From CAXMST01 sp963712765 (GTDB taxonomy: Bacteria; Actinomycetota; Thermoleophilia; Solirubrobacterales; 70-9): a DNA stretch of 64,000 bases. The translations under genes and the position numbers were made by a program. This document shows, in pieces, positions 8,161 to 17,227 of this stretch (the stretch's first letter is position 1; each line of letters opens with the position of its first letter). The DNA is taken from NCBI GenBank assembly GCA_963712765.1, contig CAVQIX010000003.1, positions 124,001 through 188,000 on the forward strand. The letters are read 5' to 3'. The notes beneath the pieces are model-generated. The model made no database searches. It was not told the DNA's origin and was given only the letters and a program-made list of their open reading frames with translations.

Positions 8161-8222
8161 CACGTTCTGGCCTCAGGGGCGGCCCGCCCAGCCGTCGGTT
8201 GCCGTCGCGGCCCCGGCGCTGC

Positions 8223-8780
8223 TTAGAACTTGACCTGGACCGGGTCGCGCTCGGTTGCGTCGGTGATCTCGAAGAACTCCCTGGCTTCGAAGCCGCCGGA
8301 GTTGGCGACGATCGAGTTCGGGAAGATCTGGATCTGGGTGTTGTAGGACTGGACGTTGGAGTTGTAGATCCTGCGCGATGCCTGGATCTCGTCCTCGATC
8401 TGGTTCAAGTCCCGTTGCAGGGCCTGGAAGTTCTCCGTTGCGCGCAGGTCAGGGTATTGCTCGGCGACGGCACGCAGGTCGGTGAGCGCGCCCGAGAGCT
8501 TTGCCTCGGCCTGCTGGGTGGCCTCGATGCTCCCGGCCTTCATCGCCTCGGCCCGGGCCTTGGTCGTCTCCTCGAAGACCTTCTGCTCGTGGGTCGCGTA
8601 GCCCTTCACCGTCTCGACCAGATTCGGAACGAGGTCGTGCCTGCGCTTGAGCTGGACGTCGATCCCGCTCCAGGCCTCGTCGACGCGGTTGCGAGACGAG
8701 ATCATCGAGTTGCGAATCACGATGAAAGCGACGATCGCGACGACGATCAGGACGAGGATGATGATCAGCGCGGCTGTCAT
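8223..8780 (-). CDS. LemA family membrane protein
   Basis: 185 residues. An N-terminal membrane segment (residues 2-23) is followed by the family signature NRVDEAWSGIDVQLKRRHDL and LVPNLVETVKGY, a long helical bundle, and the C-terminal YNTQIQIFPNSIVA block. LemA proteins are anchored helical-bundle proteins of unclear function. The start is placed at ATG 8780, directly before the membrane helix; an upstream GTG or ATG would add about 22 residues. It is divergent from the SCP2 unit, sharing a short control region. Confidence 0.88.
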   Translation of the reverse strand: MTAALIIILVLIVVAIVAFIVIRNSMISSRNRVDEAWSGIDVQLKRRHDLVPNLVETVKGYATHEQKVFEETTKARAEAMKAGSIEATQQAEAKLSGALTDLRAVAEQYPDLRATENFQALQRDLNQIEDEIQASRRIYNSNVQSYNTQIQIFPNSIVANSGGFEAREFFEITDATERDPVQVKF

Positions 8781-8832
8781 TGGGGTGATCCTATCGGCTC
8801 CCGCCGGAACGGTGGGAGTGATGCCCTCACCT

Positions 8833-8862
8833 TTGACACGCGCCATCGGGGCCTGTTAGGTT
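8833..8862 (+). promoter_or_regulatory. Promoter for the SCP2 transcription unit
   Basis: -35 TTGACA (8833-8838), an 18-base spacer and -10 TAGGTT (8857-8862); predicted start near 8869. It reads towards the small frame at 8916 and the SCP2 gene. Confidence 0.5.
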
Positions 8863-8915
8863 CGCGATCCGCGGGGGGATGCCTCCCGACAAAGGCACGG
8901 AGACACTAGGAGCAG

Positions 8916-9026
8916 TTGAAAGCCTCATCGGCGACAGGGAGGGTTGCGGCGGTGCTCGCGGATTCGGTGGCGGCCAGTTCGGACCACTCGCCCCGGAAGG
9001 GGCACGGCAGGTCGCGGCTCTCGTGA
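8916..9026 (+). CDS. Possible 36-residue leader protein coupled to the SCP2 gene
   Basis: TTG at 8916 has AGGAG at 8908-8912, and the frame ends TGA at 9024-9026, overlapping the GTG start of the next gene as GTGA. Codon third positions are strongly G/C, unlike the other frames of this stretch. It begins MKASSATGRV, is Ala/Val/Ser-rich with a basic end, and matches no family I know. It may be a small protein or only a translated leader that couples ribosomes into the SCP2 gene. Confidence 0.4.
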   Translation: MKASSATGRVAAVLADSVAASSDHSPRKGHGRSRLS

Positions 9027-9439
9027 GTTGCTTTGCGGACGAGGAGGAGCTGTACGGGCGGCTCGGCGGACTGCTCGAGGTCCTGACCAACGACGACGAG
9101 CTGGGCCCGCGATTCGCCAGCGCGGACACGGTCGTCCGCTACCTCCACCACGACCCCGAAGCCACGATCACCGTGAAGCTGGCCAGCGGCGAGCGGCCGC
9201 AGATCGAGTACGGGTCCAGCGAGCTCGAGCCCGAGGTCGTGATGGAGATGGACGCGGACGTCGCTCACCGCTTCTGGCTCGGCGAGGTCAACGTCGCTTT
9301 GGCGCTCTCGCGCGGTCAGATCCGCGCCAGCGGGCCGGTGTACAAGATTCTCCGACTGGTCCCCCTGACCACGCCCGCCTTCCCGATCTACAGGCAGCAG
9401 CTGATCGACGAGGGCCGCCAGGATCTAGTCGCGACCTGA
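9023..9439 (+). CDS. SCP2 sterol/lipid-carrier domain protein
   Basis: 138 residues from GTG 9023. The protein is a single SCP2-like domain: a central strand region (TVVRYLHHDPEATITVKLASG) and the signature DADVAHRFWLGEVNVALALSRGQ, ending in the hydrophobic PLTTPAFPIYRQ helix. Such domains bind fatty acyl chains, acyl-CoAs or sterols in a cytoplasmic cavity. The frame is open from 8879, but the first 48 codons of that extension have poor G/C third positions, so the later GTG is preferred. It is followed 10 bases later by an unrelated unknown gene. Confidence 0.8.
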   Translation: MSCFADEEELYGRLGGLLEVLTNDDELGPRFASADTVVRYLHHDPEATITVKLASGERPQIEYGSSELEPEVVMEMDADVAHRFWLGEVNVALALSRGQIRASGPVYKILRLVPLTTPAFPIYRQQLIDEGRQDLVAT

Positions 9440-9449
9440 GCATGAGTCG

Positions 9450-10151
9450 ATGAGTCAATCGGAGCGTGACCGCTGGATCGCGACAGTGCGCGATCTGGCG
9501 AAGGATCACGATCTCGACTACGAGGCGGTCGGGGGTCTGAACCCACGAGATGCGCCACCGGCACTGTGCCCCGGCGGCAGCAATCGGATCACCGGTCAGC
9601 TTGCGCCCGGTTTCTGGGGTGCGAGCTGCGACGCCCTCGAGCGCGAGAGCGGCGGCCTGTTCCGGCGCACCGTTCTACCCGAGGCGGTCCTGGTCAAGGC
9701 CCACATGCCCGATCTGGCGGCGGTCGTTCCGCGCTTCGACGTCGAGTCGATCGAGGCCCGCCCCTCCGATCAGCTCCGCCGGCGTTCCTCGCTGAGGGTC
9801 GAGTTCGAGAGCGTCGAGTTCAACCGGCGGTTCATCGCCACCGTCCCGTCCGATCACGACCCGGTCGCCCTGCGCGAGCTGTTCAGCCCCGCCTTCCTGC
9901 AGTGGATCCTCGGGATCGATCGCGAGATCGACTTCGGTGGTGGCGAACGGCAGATCTGGTTCATGTGGAGGTTGCGCGAGCGCAGCCGCGATGAGCTCGA
10001 GCTCGCCCTCGCCAACGCCGGCGAGCTCTTCCGTCGCACCAGGCGCGAGCTGGAGGAGTCGAATGTCGTCGCCTTTCCGGCCGGCCCGTGGAACGCCGGC
10101 CTCGAGCCCTTTCCTGGCGCCGGGTCGGACGGCACCGCTCAGGAGTCGTAG
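9450..10151 (+). CDS. Hypothetical protein, 233 residues
   Basis: Starts ATG 9450, ten bases after the SCP2 stop, and is probably cotranscribed with it. The protein is soluble, acidic, has no signal peptide or transmembrane helix, and has an even alpha/beta pattern with segments such as FNRRFIATVPSDHDP and LFSPAFLQWI that suggest a ligand-binding or degenerate enzyme fold. I do not recognise the family. Its last 13 bases overlap the end of the convergent NUDIX gene. Confidence 0.7.
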   Translation: MSQSERDRWIATVRDLAKDHDLDYEAVGGLNPRDAPPALCPGGSNRITGQLAPGFWGASCDALERESGGLFRRTVLPEAVLVKAHMPDLAAVVPRFDVESIEARPSDQLRRRSSLRVEFESVEFNRRFIATVPSDHDPVALRELFSPAFLQWILGIDREIDFGGGERQIWFMWRLRERSRDELELALANAGELFRRTRRELEESNVVAFPAGPWNAGLEPFPGAGSDGTAQES

Positions 10152-10777
10152 CCGGGTTCGCCTGGCAGCACCACCCGGAACGCCTCGCGGGTACCGATCA
10201 CGCGCGGCAGGATCGGCACGACCTCGCGGTTCTCCGCCGCGGCCAAGACAGAGTCGGCGTCGGGGTGATCGCGAAGCTCCTCGAGGTGACGAACGGTCGG
10301 AAAGCTGAGCTCGATCTCGTCCCGCTCCCCTGCCTCGAGGGCGGTCTCGGGACCGAACCAGCGGGCTTCGTCCATCTCGACCCCGTCGGGCTCGGGCTTG
10401 CAGTGGGGAGGGGCGAGTGCCACGTAGAAGCGGGTGTCGAAGCGCGCGGGGACCAGCTCGGGAGTGATCCATCGCGACCACGGCAGGAGGTCCTCCGGCC
10501 CGACCTCGAGGCCGCCTTCCTCGGCGAGCTCGCGAGCACCGCAGATCCGGTGGGCCCACTCGTCGACTTCGACCCCCGCGGGCGGGGCGGCCGCCGACTC
10601 GAAGTCCTCGCGATCGACCACTCCGCCGGCGAAGACCCAGACGCCCGGCATGAACTTCGCGTCCTTCCCCCGCCGGAGCATCAGCAGATCGAGCCCCTGC
10701 TCGCGATGCCGCCCACCGCGCCGCATGACGATCACGGTGGCGGCGGGTCGAGGCTCTGCGGGGCTCTCGTCGATCAC
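10139..10777 (-). CDS. NUDIX hydrolase, NUDT19-like with a split Nudix box
   Basis: 212 residues. The Nudix motif is present but interrupted: GGVVDRED is separated by about 25 residues from the helix part CGARELAEEGGL, which carries the REXXEEXG metal ligands. This arrangement is known from NUDT19-like CoA diphosphatases; the true substrate is unknown. The start is GTG at 10777. It diverges from the rubredoxin gene with only 27 bases between starts and overlaps the convergent unknown gene by 13 bases. Confidence 0.82.
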   Translation of the reverse strand: MIDESPAEPRPAATVIVMRRGGRHREQGLDLLMLRRGKDAKFMPGVWVFAGGVVDREDFESAAAPPAGVEVDEWAHRICGARELAEEGGLEVGPEDLLPWSRWITPELVPARFDTRFYVALAPPHCKPEPDGVEMDEARWFGPETALEAGERDEIELSFPTVRHLEELRDHPDADSVLAAAENREVVPILPRVIGTREAFRVVLPGEPGYDS

Positions 10778-10791
10778 GGGACCATATTGAT

Positions 10792-10797
10792 TAGGCT
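10792..10797 (+). promoter_or_regulatory. -10 box of the rubredoxin gene (leaderless)
   Basis: TAGGCT seven bases before the ATG at 10805, a spacing that puts the transcription start at or beside the start codon. No ribosome site is present. Confidence 0.5.
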
Positions 10798-10804
10798 GGG
10801 GCGA

Positions 10805-10984
10805 ATGACTGAATCACAGCCCACCCAGTGGATCTGCACCTCCTGCGGCTACATCTACGACCCCGACGAGGGCGACCCCGACGGCGGCATCCCGGCAGGG
10901 ACGCAGTTCGAGGACATCCCCGATTCCTGGTTCTGCCCTGTCTGCGGAGCGCGGAAGGCGGACTTCGAGCCCTACGCGGGGTAG
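10805..10984 (+). CDS. Rubredoxin
   Basis: 59 residues with the four iron ligands in CTSCG (Cys11, Cys14) and CPVCG (Cys44, Cys47), typical aromatic core residues (Tyr-Ile-Tyr, Trp42) and the GTQFEDIPDSW segment. It is a small cytoplasmic one-electron carrier, often serving alkane hydroxylases, oxygen-reducing flavoproteins or P450-like enzymes. No rubredoxin reductase or AlkB is adjacent, so its partner is not identified here. The start ATG at 10805 follows a -10 box directly. Confidence 0.93.
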   Translation: MTESQPTQWICTSCGYIYDPDEGDPDGGIPAGTQFEDIPDSWFCPVCGARKADFEPYAG

Positions 10985-11051
10985 CGGCACCAGCGGCCGA
11001 GGTCGGGGGGGGCGAGTCGCGGCTGATGAGCGGTGGGCTCGCGCGCAGCCG

Positions 11052-12284
11052 CTAGGCGTCGAGCGCGTTCTCCCGCCTTCTGCGGCGGACTCGCATTGCC
11101 GCGTAGGCGAAAGCGGTGATCAGGAGAGCGATCGGGATGAGGATTGCGGCGCCCACGAGGAGGACGCCGGCGACCGTCTTCAGGGCGCTGAGGGCGTCGT
11201 CGGCGGCGTCGCCGAGGGTCCAGCTGCCGTCGCCGTCGGGCGTTCCCTCCACGCGCAGGGTGACGTCTGCGTTCCGCGCTCGGCGGGCGATGCTGTCGAA
11301 CGCCGCCTCGGCGCGGGAGATCTCGCGACGGACGTCCGTGAGCTGCCCGCGGATCGCCTCCGCCTCCTGATCGTCGGAGGCGTTGCCGAGCGCCCTCAGG
11401 AGCTCGGTGCGCTCGGCCCGGGCGTCCTTGAGCCGGTCCCGAGCGGAGACGAAGGGGCGGGTGATGTCGAGCGCGCCCTCGCTGAGCGACTGCACGGTGG
11501 CGAGATCGGTGAGCTGGTCGAGGACGGAATCGAGCTCGCGGGTCGGGATCGAGAGGTCGAGGTCGGCCGTGGCCCGCTGATCGGTCTCGTTCAGGTTCTG
11601 TGAGCGAACAACACCGCCTGAGCTCTCGGTGATCTGCACCGCCTGATCGGAGACATCGCGGACCTTCTCGGTGTCCGTCTTCAGCGCAAGGAAGGCGGAC
11701 CGGTCCTGCCGGCGCTTTGCGGTGCCGGGGGCGAGCCGATCCTGCGCAGCAGCGCTGTCCACGCTCGGCGGCTGCCCCCCGAGGCCCCCGGCGGCGCCGG
11801 CTCCGGGGGGAATCTGGAGGCGAGAGGCCTCGCCGCTCTCCGCCGAACCGCCCAGCGGGCCGTCGGCTCCGCCCTCGGTGGGGGCGGTCTCGATCGAATC
11901 GAGCGCGGAGGGGTCGCCGCTCTCGGCATTCGGGTTGCTGCCGGGGCCGGTCACCGCCACAGCGACCACGATCAGCGTCGTCGCCACCGCCCCGGCCGGC
12001 AGCAGAACCCGGCGCAGCCCCAGCTCGCGACCGCGATCCAGCAGCCCTCCGGCAAGTGCGGAGAGCCCGGCACGCGAGGAGCTGAACCCCTCGCCTGCCT
12101 TGACGTCCATCTCCAGCCCCCACTGCTCGCGGGCCTGGGGACGCTCCCCTCGCAGATCGGTCGCCAGCTCCGCAAGATCGGCGAGATCCTGATCTACCGG
12201 TTCTCCAGCGAGGGCGCGTTCGATCGCCTCGAGCTCGCGCTCGATCCCCGGGCCCATGCCCTCGGTGTCCTCAGGCTGTCTCAT
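11052..12284 (-). CDS. DUF4349 membrane protein with anti-sigma-like N-terminus
   Basis: 410 residues. The N-terminal region (about 1-60) begins with an acidic helical segment, LEAIERALAGEPVDQDLADLAELA, of the kind found in actinobacterial anti-sigma proteins. A membrane helix (about 93-112) follows, then a Gly/Ser/Pro linker and an outer DUF4349 domain (about 180-365, with a long coiled coil around RDRLKDARAERTELLRALG), and a final membrane helix with a basic end. The gene overlaps the upstream ECF sigma factor by 14 bases. By position and N-terminus I infer it is that sigma factor's membrane-bound inhibitor; there is no zinc-binding HXXXCXXC motif. Confidence 0.78.
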   Translation of the reverse strand: MRQPEDTEGMGPGIERELEAIERALAGEPVDQDLADLAELATDLRGERPQAREQWGLEMDVKAGEGFSSSRAGLSALAGGLLDRGRELGLRRVLLPAGAVATTLIVVAVAVTGPGSNPNAESGDPSALDSIETAPTEGGADGPLGGSAESGEASRLQIPPGAGAAGGLGGQPPSVDSAAAQDRLAPGTAKRRQDRSAFLALKTDTEKVRDVSDQAVQITESSGGVVRSQNLNETDQRATADLDLSIPTRELDSVLDQLTDLATVQSLSEGALDITRPFVSARDRLKDARAERTELLRALGNASDDQEAEAIRGQLTDVRREISRAEAAFDSIARRARNADVTLRVEGTPDGDGSWTLGDAADDALSALKTVAGVLLVGAAILIPIALLITAFAYAAMRVRRRRRENALDA

Positions 12285-12846
12285 CGCATGCCCTCCTCAG
12301 CTTCTCGATGGCTCGGTGCAGCCTCGTCCCGGCGTTCGAGGTGCTGGCCCCGATCACCTCGCCGATCTCGGCGTTGGAGAGGCCGGCAAAGAACTTCAGA
12401 GCGATCAGCTCGCGCTCACGGGCGTCGAGTCCGCCCATCGCCTCGCGCAGAGCAGCCCGGCGCACCGAAACCTCGGCCTCGGCGGCGGGGTCGGGAGCGT
12501 CGGCGTCGGCGGGATCACTGAGCAGCTCGGCGCTGCGGCGACGCCGGCGCAGCTCGTCGAGCGCGGCGTTGCGGGCGATCCCGAAGAGCCAGCCGCGGCG
12601 CGAGCCCCTGCGCCGGTCGAAGCTGCGGCGCTTCCGATAGGCGCGCTCGAACGCGAGCGCGGTCACGTCCTCGGCTGCCGGGTTGTCGCGGAGCAGGCCG
12701 GCGACGTAGGCATAGACGTCGTCACGGCTGGAGCGGTATAGGGCCTCGAAGGCCGCATCGACGGCGTCGGTGCCTTGGGTCGCGGCTCTCGCCGGCGCTG
12801 CCAGAGTCCCTTGCATGCCCTTACTACGCGGCGGGCGGGGATCCAT
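12271..12846 (-). CDS. ECF-family RNA polymerase sigma factor
   Basis: 191 residues. Region 2 (ALYRSSRDDVYAYVAGLLRD to RGWLFGIARNAALDELRRRR) and region 4 (GLDARERELIALKFFAGLSNAEIG, then ASTSNAGTRLHRAIEKL) are clear; region 3 is missing as in all ECF factors. I use ATG 12846 because GATAAT lies six bases upstream (leaderless). ATG 12816, with TAAGGGC in front, is the alternative. It should redirect RNA polymerase to stress or envelope promoters and is probably held by the DUF4349 protein encoded next. Confidence 0.88.
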   Translation of the reverse strand: MDPRPPRSKGMQGTLAAPARAATQGTDAVDAAFEALYRSSRDDVYAYVAGLLRDNPAAEDVTALAFERAYRKRRSFDRRRGSRRGWLFGIARNAALDELRRRRRSAELLSDPADADAPDPAAEAEVSVRRAALREAMGGLDARERELIALKFFAGLSNAEIGEVIGASTSNAGTRLHRAIEKLRRACDETA

Positions 12847-12852
12847 CACAGG

Positions 12853-12858
12853 ATTATC
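12853..12858 (-). promoter_or_regulatory. -10 box of the ECF sigma gene
   Basis: GATAAT on the minus strand, six bases before ATG 12846. Confidence 0.4.
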
Positions 12859-12904
12859 CGCTAGGCCGCGGCTGGGGAAGCGATCGGCCGCCGGTCGCCG
12901 GCGC

Positions 12905-13759
12905 TCAGGGGAGCTTCAGGGTGCGGGCGACCAGCGCGTCGAAGACGCGATCGGGCAGTAACCGCGAGGCGAGCGCCATCCCGCGGGCGTCGCGACCGAC
13001 CAGGTAGCGGGCCTTCGGGCGCCGCGTCGTGATCGCCTTGTGGATCGTGCGCGCCACCTCCTCCGGCGGGATGCCACGAGCCCCGGTCTCGGCCCCGGCC
13101 CGCGCGGTCGCCTCGATCGCGTCGGCGTAGAGTCGCTCGGCCTCCGGGTCCATCCGCTCCAAAAGCTCCTCAGCCAGCGCCTGACCGCGGTCCCAGATCT
13201 CGGTCGAGACGCTTCCCGGCTCGATCGCGATCGTCTCGATTCCCCACGGCCGCAGCTCGGTGCGGAGGCAGTCGCTGACCGCCTCGAGCGCGAACTTCGA
13301 GGCACAGTAGGGGCCGTAGAAGGGCGTCGCGACCAGCCCGCCGATCGAGGTCACGTTGACGATCCGGCCTCGCGCGGTTCGCAGCTGGGGCAGCATCGCG
13401 CGAGTCAGTGCCAGTTGGCCGATCAGATTGATCTCGAGTTGGTGGCGGATGTCGTCGAGGGGGATGAACTCCAGCGGGCCGACGAAGGCGGCGCCCGCGT
13501 TGTTGACCAGCGCCGTCAAGCCCGCGCCGGGCACGGCGCTCTCGATCCTCTCCGCGGCCTCGGCTATCGCACCCGGCTCGGTCACGTCGAGGATCACCGG
13601 TTCGAGCTCGCCGACGGCCTCGGTCTGCACCGACTCGCCGTGCTCGGGATTCCGCACCCCCGCGAAGACGTGGAAGTCGCTGCGGGCGAGCAGCAGCGCG
13701 GTCGCTCGTCCAATGCCCGTCGAGGCGCCGGTGACCAGCGCGACGCGGCGGTGACTCAC
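12905..13759 (-). CDS. Short-chain dehydrogenase/reductase, classical type
   Basis: 284 residues. TGASTGIG (nucleotide binding, about residues 10-17), NNAGAAF, and the catalytic YCASK with upstream Ser in VTSIGG are intact, so an active NAD(P)-dependent oxidoreductase is expected. The C-terminus resembles SDRs that act on long-chain or retinol-like alcohols and ketones, but the substrate is open. The GTG start overlaps the bioA stop as GTGA, so it is the last gene of the biotin unit. It may not act in biotin synthesis. Confidence 0.85.
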   Translation of the reverse strand: MSHRRVALVTGASTGIGRATALLLARSDFHVFAGVRNPEHGESVQTEAVGELEPVILDVTEPGAIAEAAERIESAVPGAGLTALVNNAGAAFVGPLEFIPLDDIRHQLEINLIGQLALTRAMLPQLRTARGRIVNVTSIGGLVATPFYGPYCASKFALEAVSDCLRTELRPWGIETIAIEPGSVSTEIWDRGQALAEELLERMDPEAERLYADAIEATARAGAETGARGIPPEEVARTIHKAITTRRPKARYLVGRDARGMALASRLLPDRVFDALVARTLKLP

Positions 13760-15117
13760 GCGGCTCGCGCCTCAGCGGCGGGATCCGCCACCCCGGCCTC
13801 GCGGCCAGTCGGGACTGTGGTCGGCGCTCCCGCCGCGTAGGCATCTCGATGAGCGGCCTCGATCGAGCCCGCGGTGATCTCGACGAGCCGCACCAGGTCG
13901 GCCTTGGTGATCGCCAGGGGAGGCATCAGGACCACCGTGTCACCGAGCGGGCGGACGATCGCCCCCCGCTCGCGAGCCTGCAACGTCACTCGATGGCCCA
14001 GCCGCAGCGCCGGGTCGTGCTCGCCGAGGTCGATCCCGACCATGAAACCCCGCCCCCGGACCTCGGCGACCTGCGGCATCGTCGCTATCGGCTCGAGGAT
14101 GTCTCTCAGCAGCCGAATCTTCGGCTGCAGCCGCAGCAGTGTGTGCTCGGCCTCGAAGGCGTCGAGGCTGGCAATCGCCGCCGCACAGGCGAGCGGGTTA
14201 CCGGTGAACGTGTGGCCGTGGAAGAAGGTCCGGAAGTCCTCGTGCTCGCCGAGGAAGCCCTCGTAGATCCGCTCGGAGGCGAGGGTCGCGGCGAGCGGCA
14301 TGTAGCCGTTGGTCAGGCCCTTGCCGAGGCAGAGGAGGTCCGGCGCGACGCGTTCTTGATCGCAGGCGAACATCGTCCCGGTGCGACCGAAGCCGGTCGC
14401 CACCTCGTCGCAGATCAGCAGCACGTCGTGTTTGTCGCAGAGCTCGCGGACCGCCCGCAGGTAGCCGGGCGGCTGCACGCGGATACCCGCGGCGCCCTGG
14501 ACGAGCGGCTCGACGATCACCGCCGCGATCTGCTCGGCATGGAGGTCGAGCACCGCTGCCAGAGCTTCGGCGTCCCCCGCAGGTACCTGGTGACCGCCGA
14601 ACAGGAGCGGCTCGTAGGTCGAATGGAAGAGATCCATGCCGCCGACCGATACCGAGCCCAGGGTGTCGCCGTGGTAGGCGTCCGAGAGGTTGACGAATCC
14701 GGTCTTCAGCATGTGTTGCCCGCCACGCTGCTGCCAGTACTGGAAGGCCATCTTCAGCGCGATCTCGACCGCCGAGGATCCGGAATCGGAGTAGAAGACG
14801 CGATCCAGCCCGGGTGGGGCGAGATCGATCAGCCGCGCTGCCAATTCGGCCGCGGGGGCGTGGGTGAGGCCGAGCATCGTCGAGTGGGCGACCCGGTCGA
14901 GCTGCGAGCGGATTGCATCGTCGATGATTGGATGGCGATGCCCGTGGACGTTGCACCAAAGCGATGAGGTGCCGTCGATGAAACGACGCCCCTGCTCGTC
15001 GATCAGATCGGTTCCCTCGGCGCTCTCGATCACCACCGGCTGCTCGGCCTGCCAGCAGCGCTGCTGGGTGAATGGGTGCCAGAGGTGGGAGTGGTCGAGC
15101 TCTCCTGCTTGCGACAT
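13756..15117 (-). CDS. bioA: Adenosylmethionine-8-amino-7-oxononanoate aminotransferase
   Basis: 453 residues from ATG 15117. A class III aminotransferase fold with the BioA N-terminus HLWHPFTQ, substrate residues in GTSSLWCNVHGH, AYHGDTLG, DEVATGFGRTG and the PLP lysine in LGKGLTNGYMP. It makes 7,8-diaminononanoate from KAPA using S-adenosylmethionine as amino donor, the step between BioF and BioD. It is separated from bioD by about 110 bases and has its own -10 box, so it can be transcribed apart from bioB-F-D. A TTG four codons upstream is an alternative start. Confidence 0.95.
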   Translation of the reverse strand: MSQAGELDHSHLWHPFTQQRCWQAEQPVVIESAEGTDLIDEQGRRFIDGTSSLWCNVHGHRHPIIDDAIRSQLDRVAHSTMLGLTHAPAAELAARLIDLAPPGLDRVFYSDSGSSAVEIALKMAFQYWQQRGGQHMLKTGFVNLSDAYHGDTLGSVSVGGMDLFHSTYEPLLFGGHQVPAGDAEALAAVLDLHAEQIAAVIVEPLVQGAAGIRVQPPGYLRAVRELCDKHDVLLICDEVATGFGRTGTMFACDQERVAPDLLCLGKGLTNGYMPLAATLASERIYEGFLGEHEDFRTFFHGHTFTGNPLACAAAIASLDAFEAEHTLLRLQPKIRLLRDILEPIATMPQVAEVRGRGFMVGIDLGEHDPALRLGHRVTLQARERGAIVRPLGDTVVLMPPLAITKADLVRLVEITAGSIEAAHRDAYAAGAPTTVPTGREAGVADPAAEARAA

Positions 15118-15127
15118 CGTCGTAGCC

Positions 15128-15133
15128 AATCTA
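15128..15133 (-). promoter_or_regulatory. -10 box of bioA
   Basis: TAGATT on the minus strand, ten bases before ATG 15117. Confidence 0.4.
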
Positions 15134-15228
15134 GGTCGGTGCCCGGTCGGAACTCCGAGGGCCGCGCAGCCGTAAATTGGGCCTTTCCGCGCGCGGGATC
15201 GGAGGCGGGCGCAGCGTCCGGGGCCCGA

Positions 15229-15879
15229 TCACAACGCCAGCTCCGGCCAGCCGGCCGGATCGGCCATCTCGAGCTCGGGTAGGACCTCCACCTCGACCCT
15301 GCCGAGGGAAGCGATCGTCTCCCTGTTGGAGAGCTCCATCCGTCCCGGCCGCTGCGGCCAACGGTTGAGCACCACCGCGCGCACCCGTAGGCCGATCGAC
15401 CGCGCGGCCTCGATCGTGAGCAGCGTGTGGTTGATCGTCCCGAGGCCGGCCGGGGCGACGATCACGATCGGGTAGTCGAGCTCGCGCGCGAGGTCCCGGA
15501 CCAGGTAGCCGGGGGTGAGCGGGACGAGCAGCCCACCGACGCCCTCACAGACCACCAGATCGACGCCGGTCGCGGCGGCTTCGGCGGCGTAGCGGAGGCG
15601 GGCGGGATCGATCTGCTCGCCGGCCATCTCCGCCGCGAGGTGTGGCGAGACCGCCGGTCCGTACCGGTAGGGAGCGATCATCTCATCGCTCTGTCTCGAG
15701 TCCGAAGCCCGTCGGAGCAGGGCTGGGTCGCTCTCGCCGTCGTCGTCGAGACCGGAGACGGCGGGTTTGAAGACGCCGACGGCGAGCCCCCTTCGATGCG
15801 CCGTGGCGGCCAGGACCGCGGCGAGGACGGTCTTTCCGACCTCGGTCCCGGTTCCGGTTACGAACAGGCCCCGGGCCAC
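15229..15879 (-). CDS. bioD: Dethiobiotin synthetase
   Basis: 216 residues from GTG 15879, seven bases after the bioF stop. The P-loop GTGTEVGKT begins at about residue 8; KPAVSG carries the catalytic Lys, and CEGVGGLLVPL is the second ATP/metal loop. It closes the ureido ring of dethiobiotin from diaminononanoate, CO2 and ATP. The frame extends 26 codons upstream into bioF, but the homologous protein begins at the GTG. It is part of the bioB-bioF-bioD unit. Confidence 0.94.
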   Translation of the reverse strand: MARGLFVTGTGTEVGKTVLAAVLAATAHRRGLAVGVFKPAVSGLDDDGESDPALLRRASDSRQSDEMIAPYRYGPAVSPHLAAEMAGEQIDPARLRYAAEAAATGVDLVVCEGVGGLLVPLTPGYLVRDLARELDYPIVIVAPAGLGTINHTLLTIEAARSIGLRVRAVVLNRWPQRPGRMELSNRETIASLGRVEVEVLPELEMADPAGWPELAL

Positions 15880-15886
15880 GACCCGG

Positions 15887-17218
<1,332 letters not shown>

Positions 17219-17227
17219 CCCCGGCCC

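Noticed and set aside
8879..9022. A 48-residue N-terminal extension of the SCP2 protein
   Set aside because: Third codon positions in this stretch are not G/C-biased in that frame, while a different frame (8916-9026) is, so the extension is unlikely to be translated.
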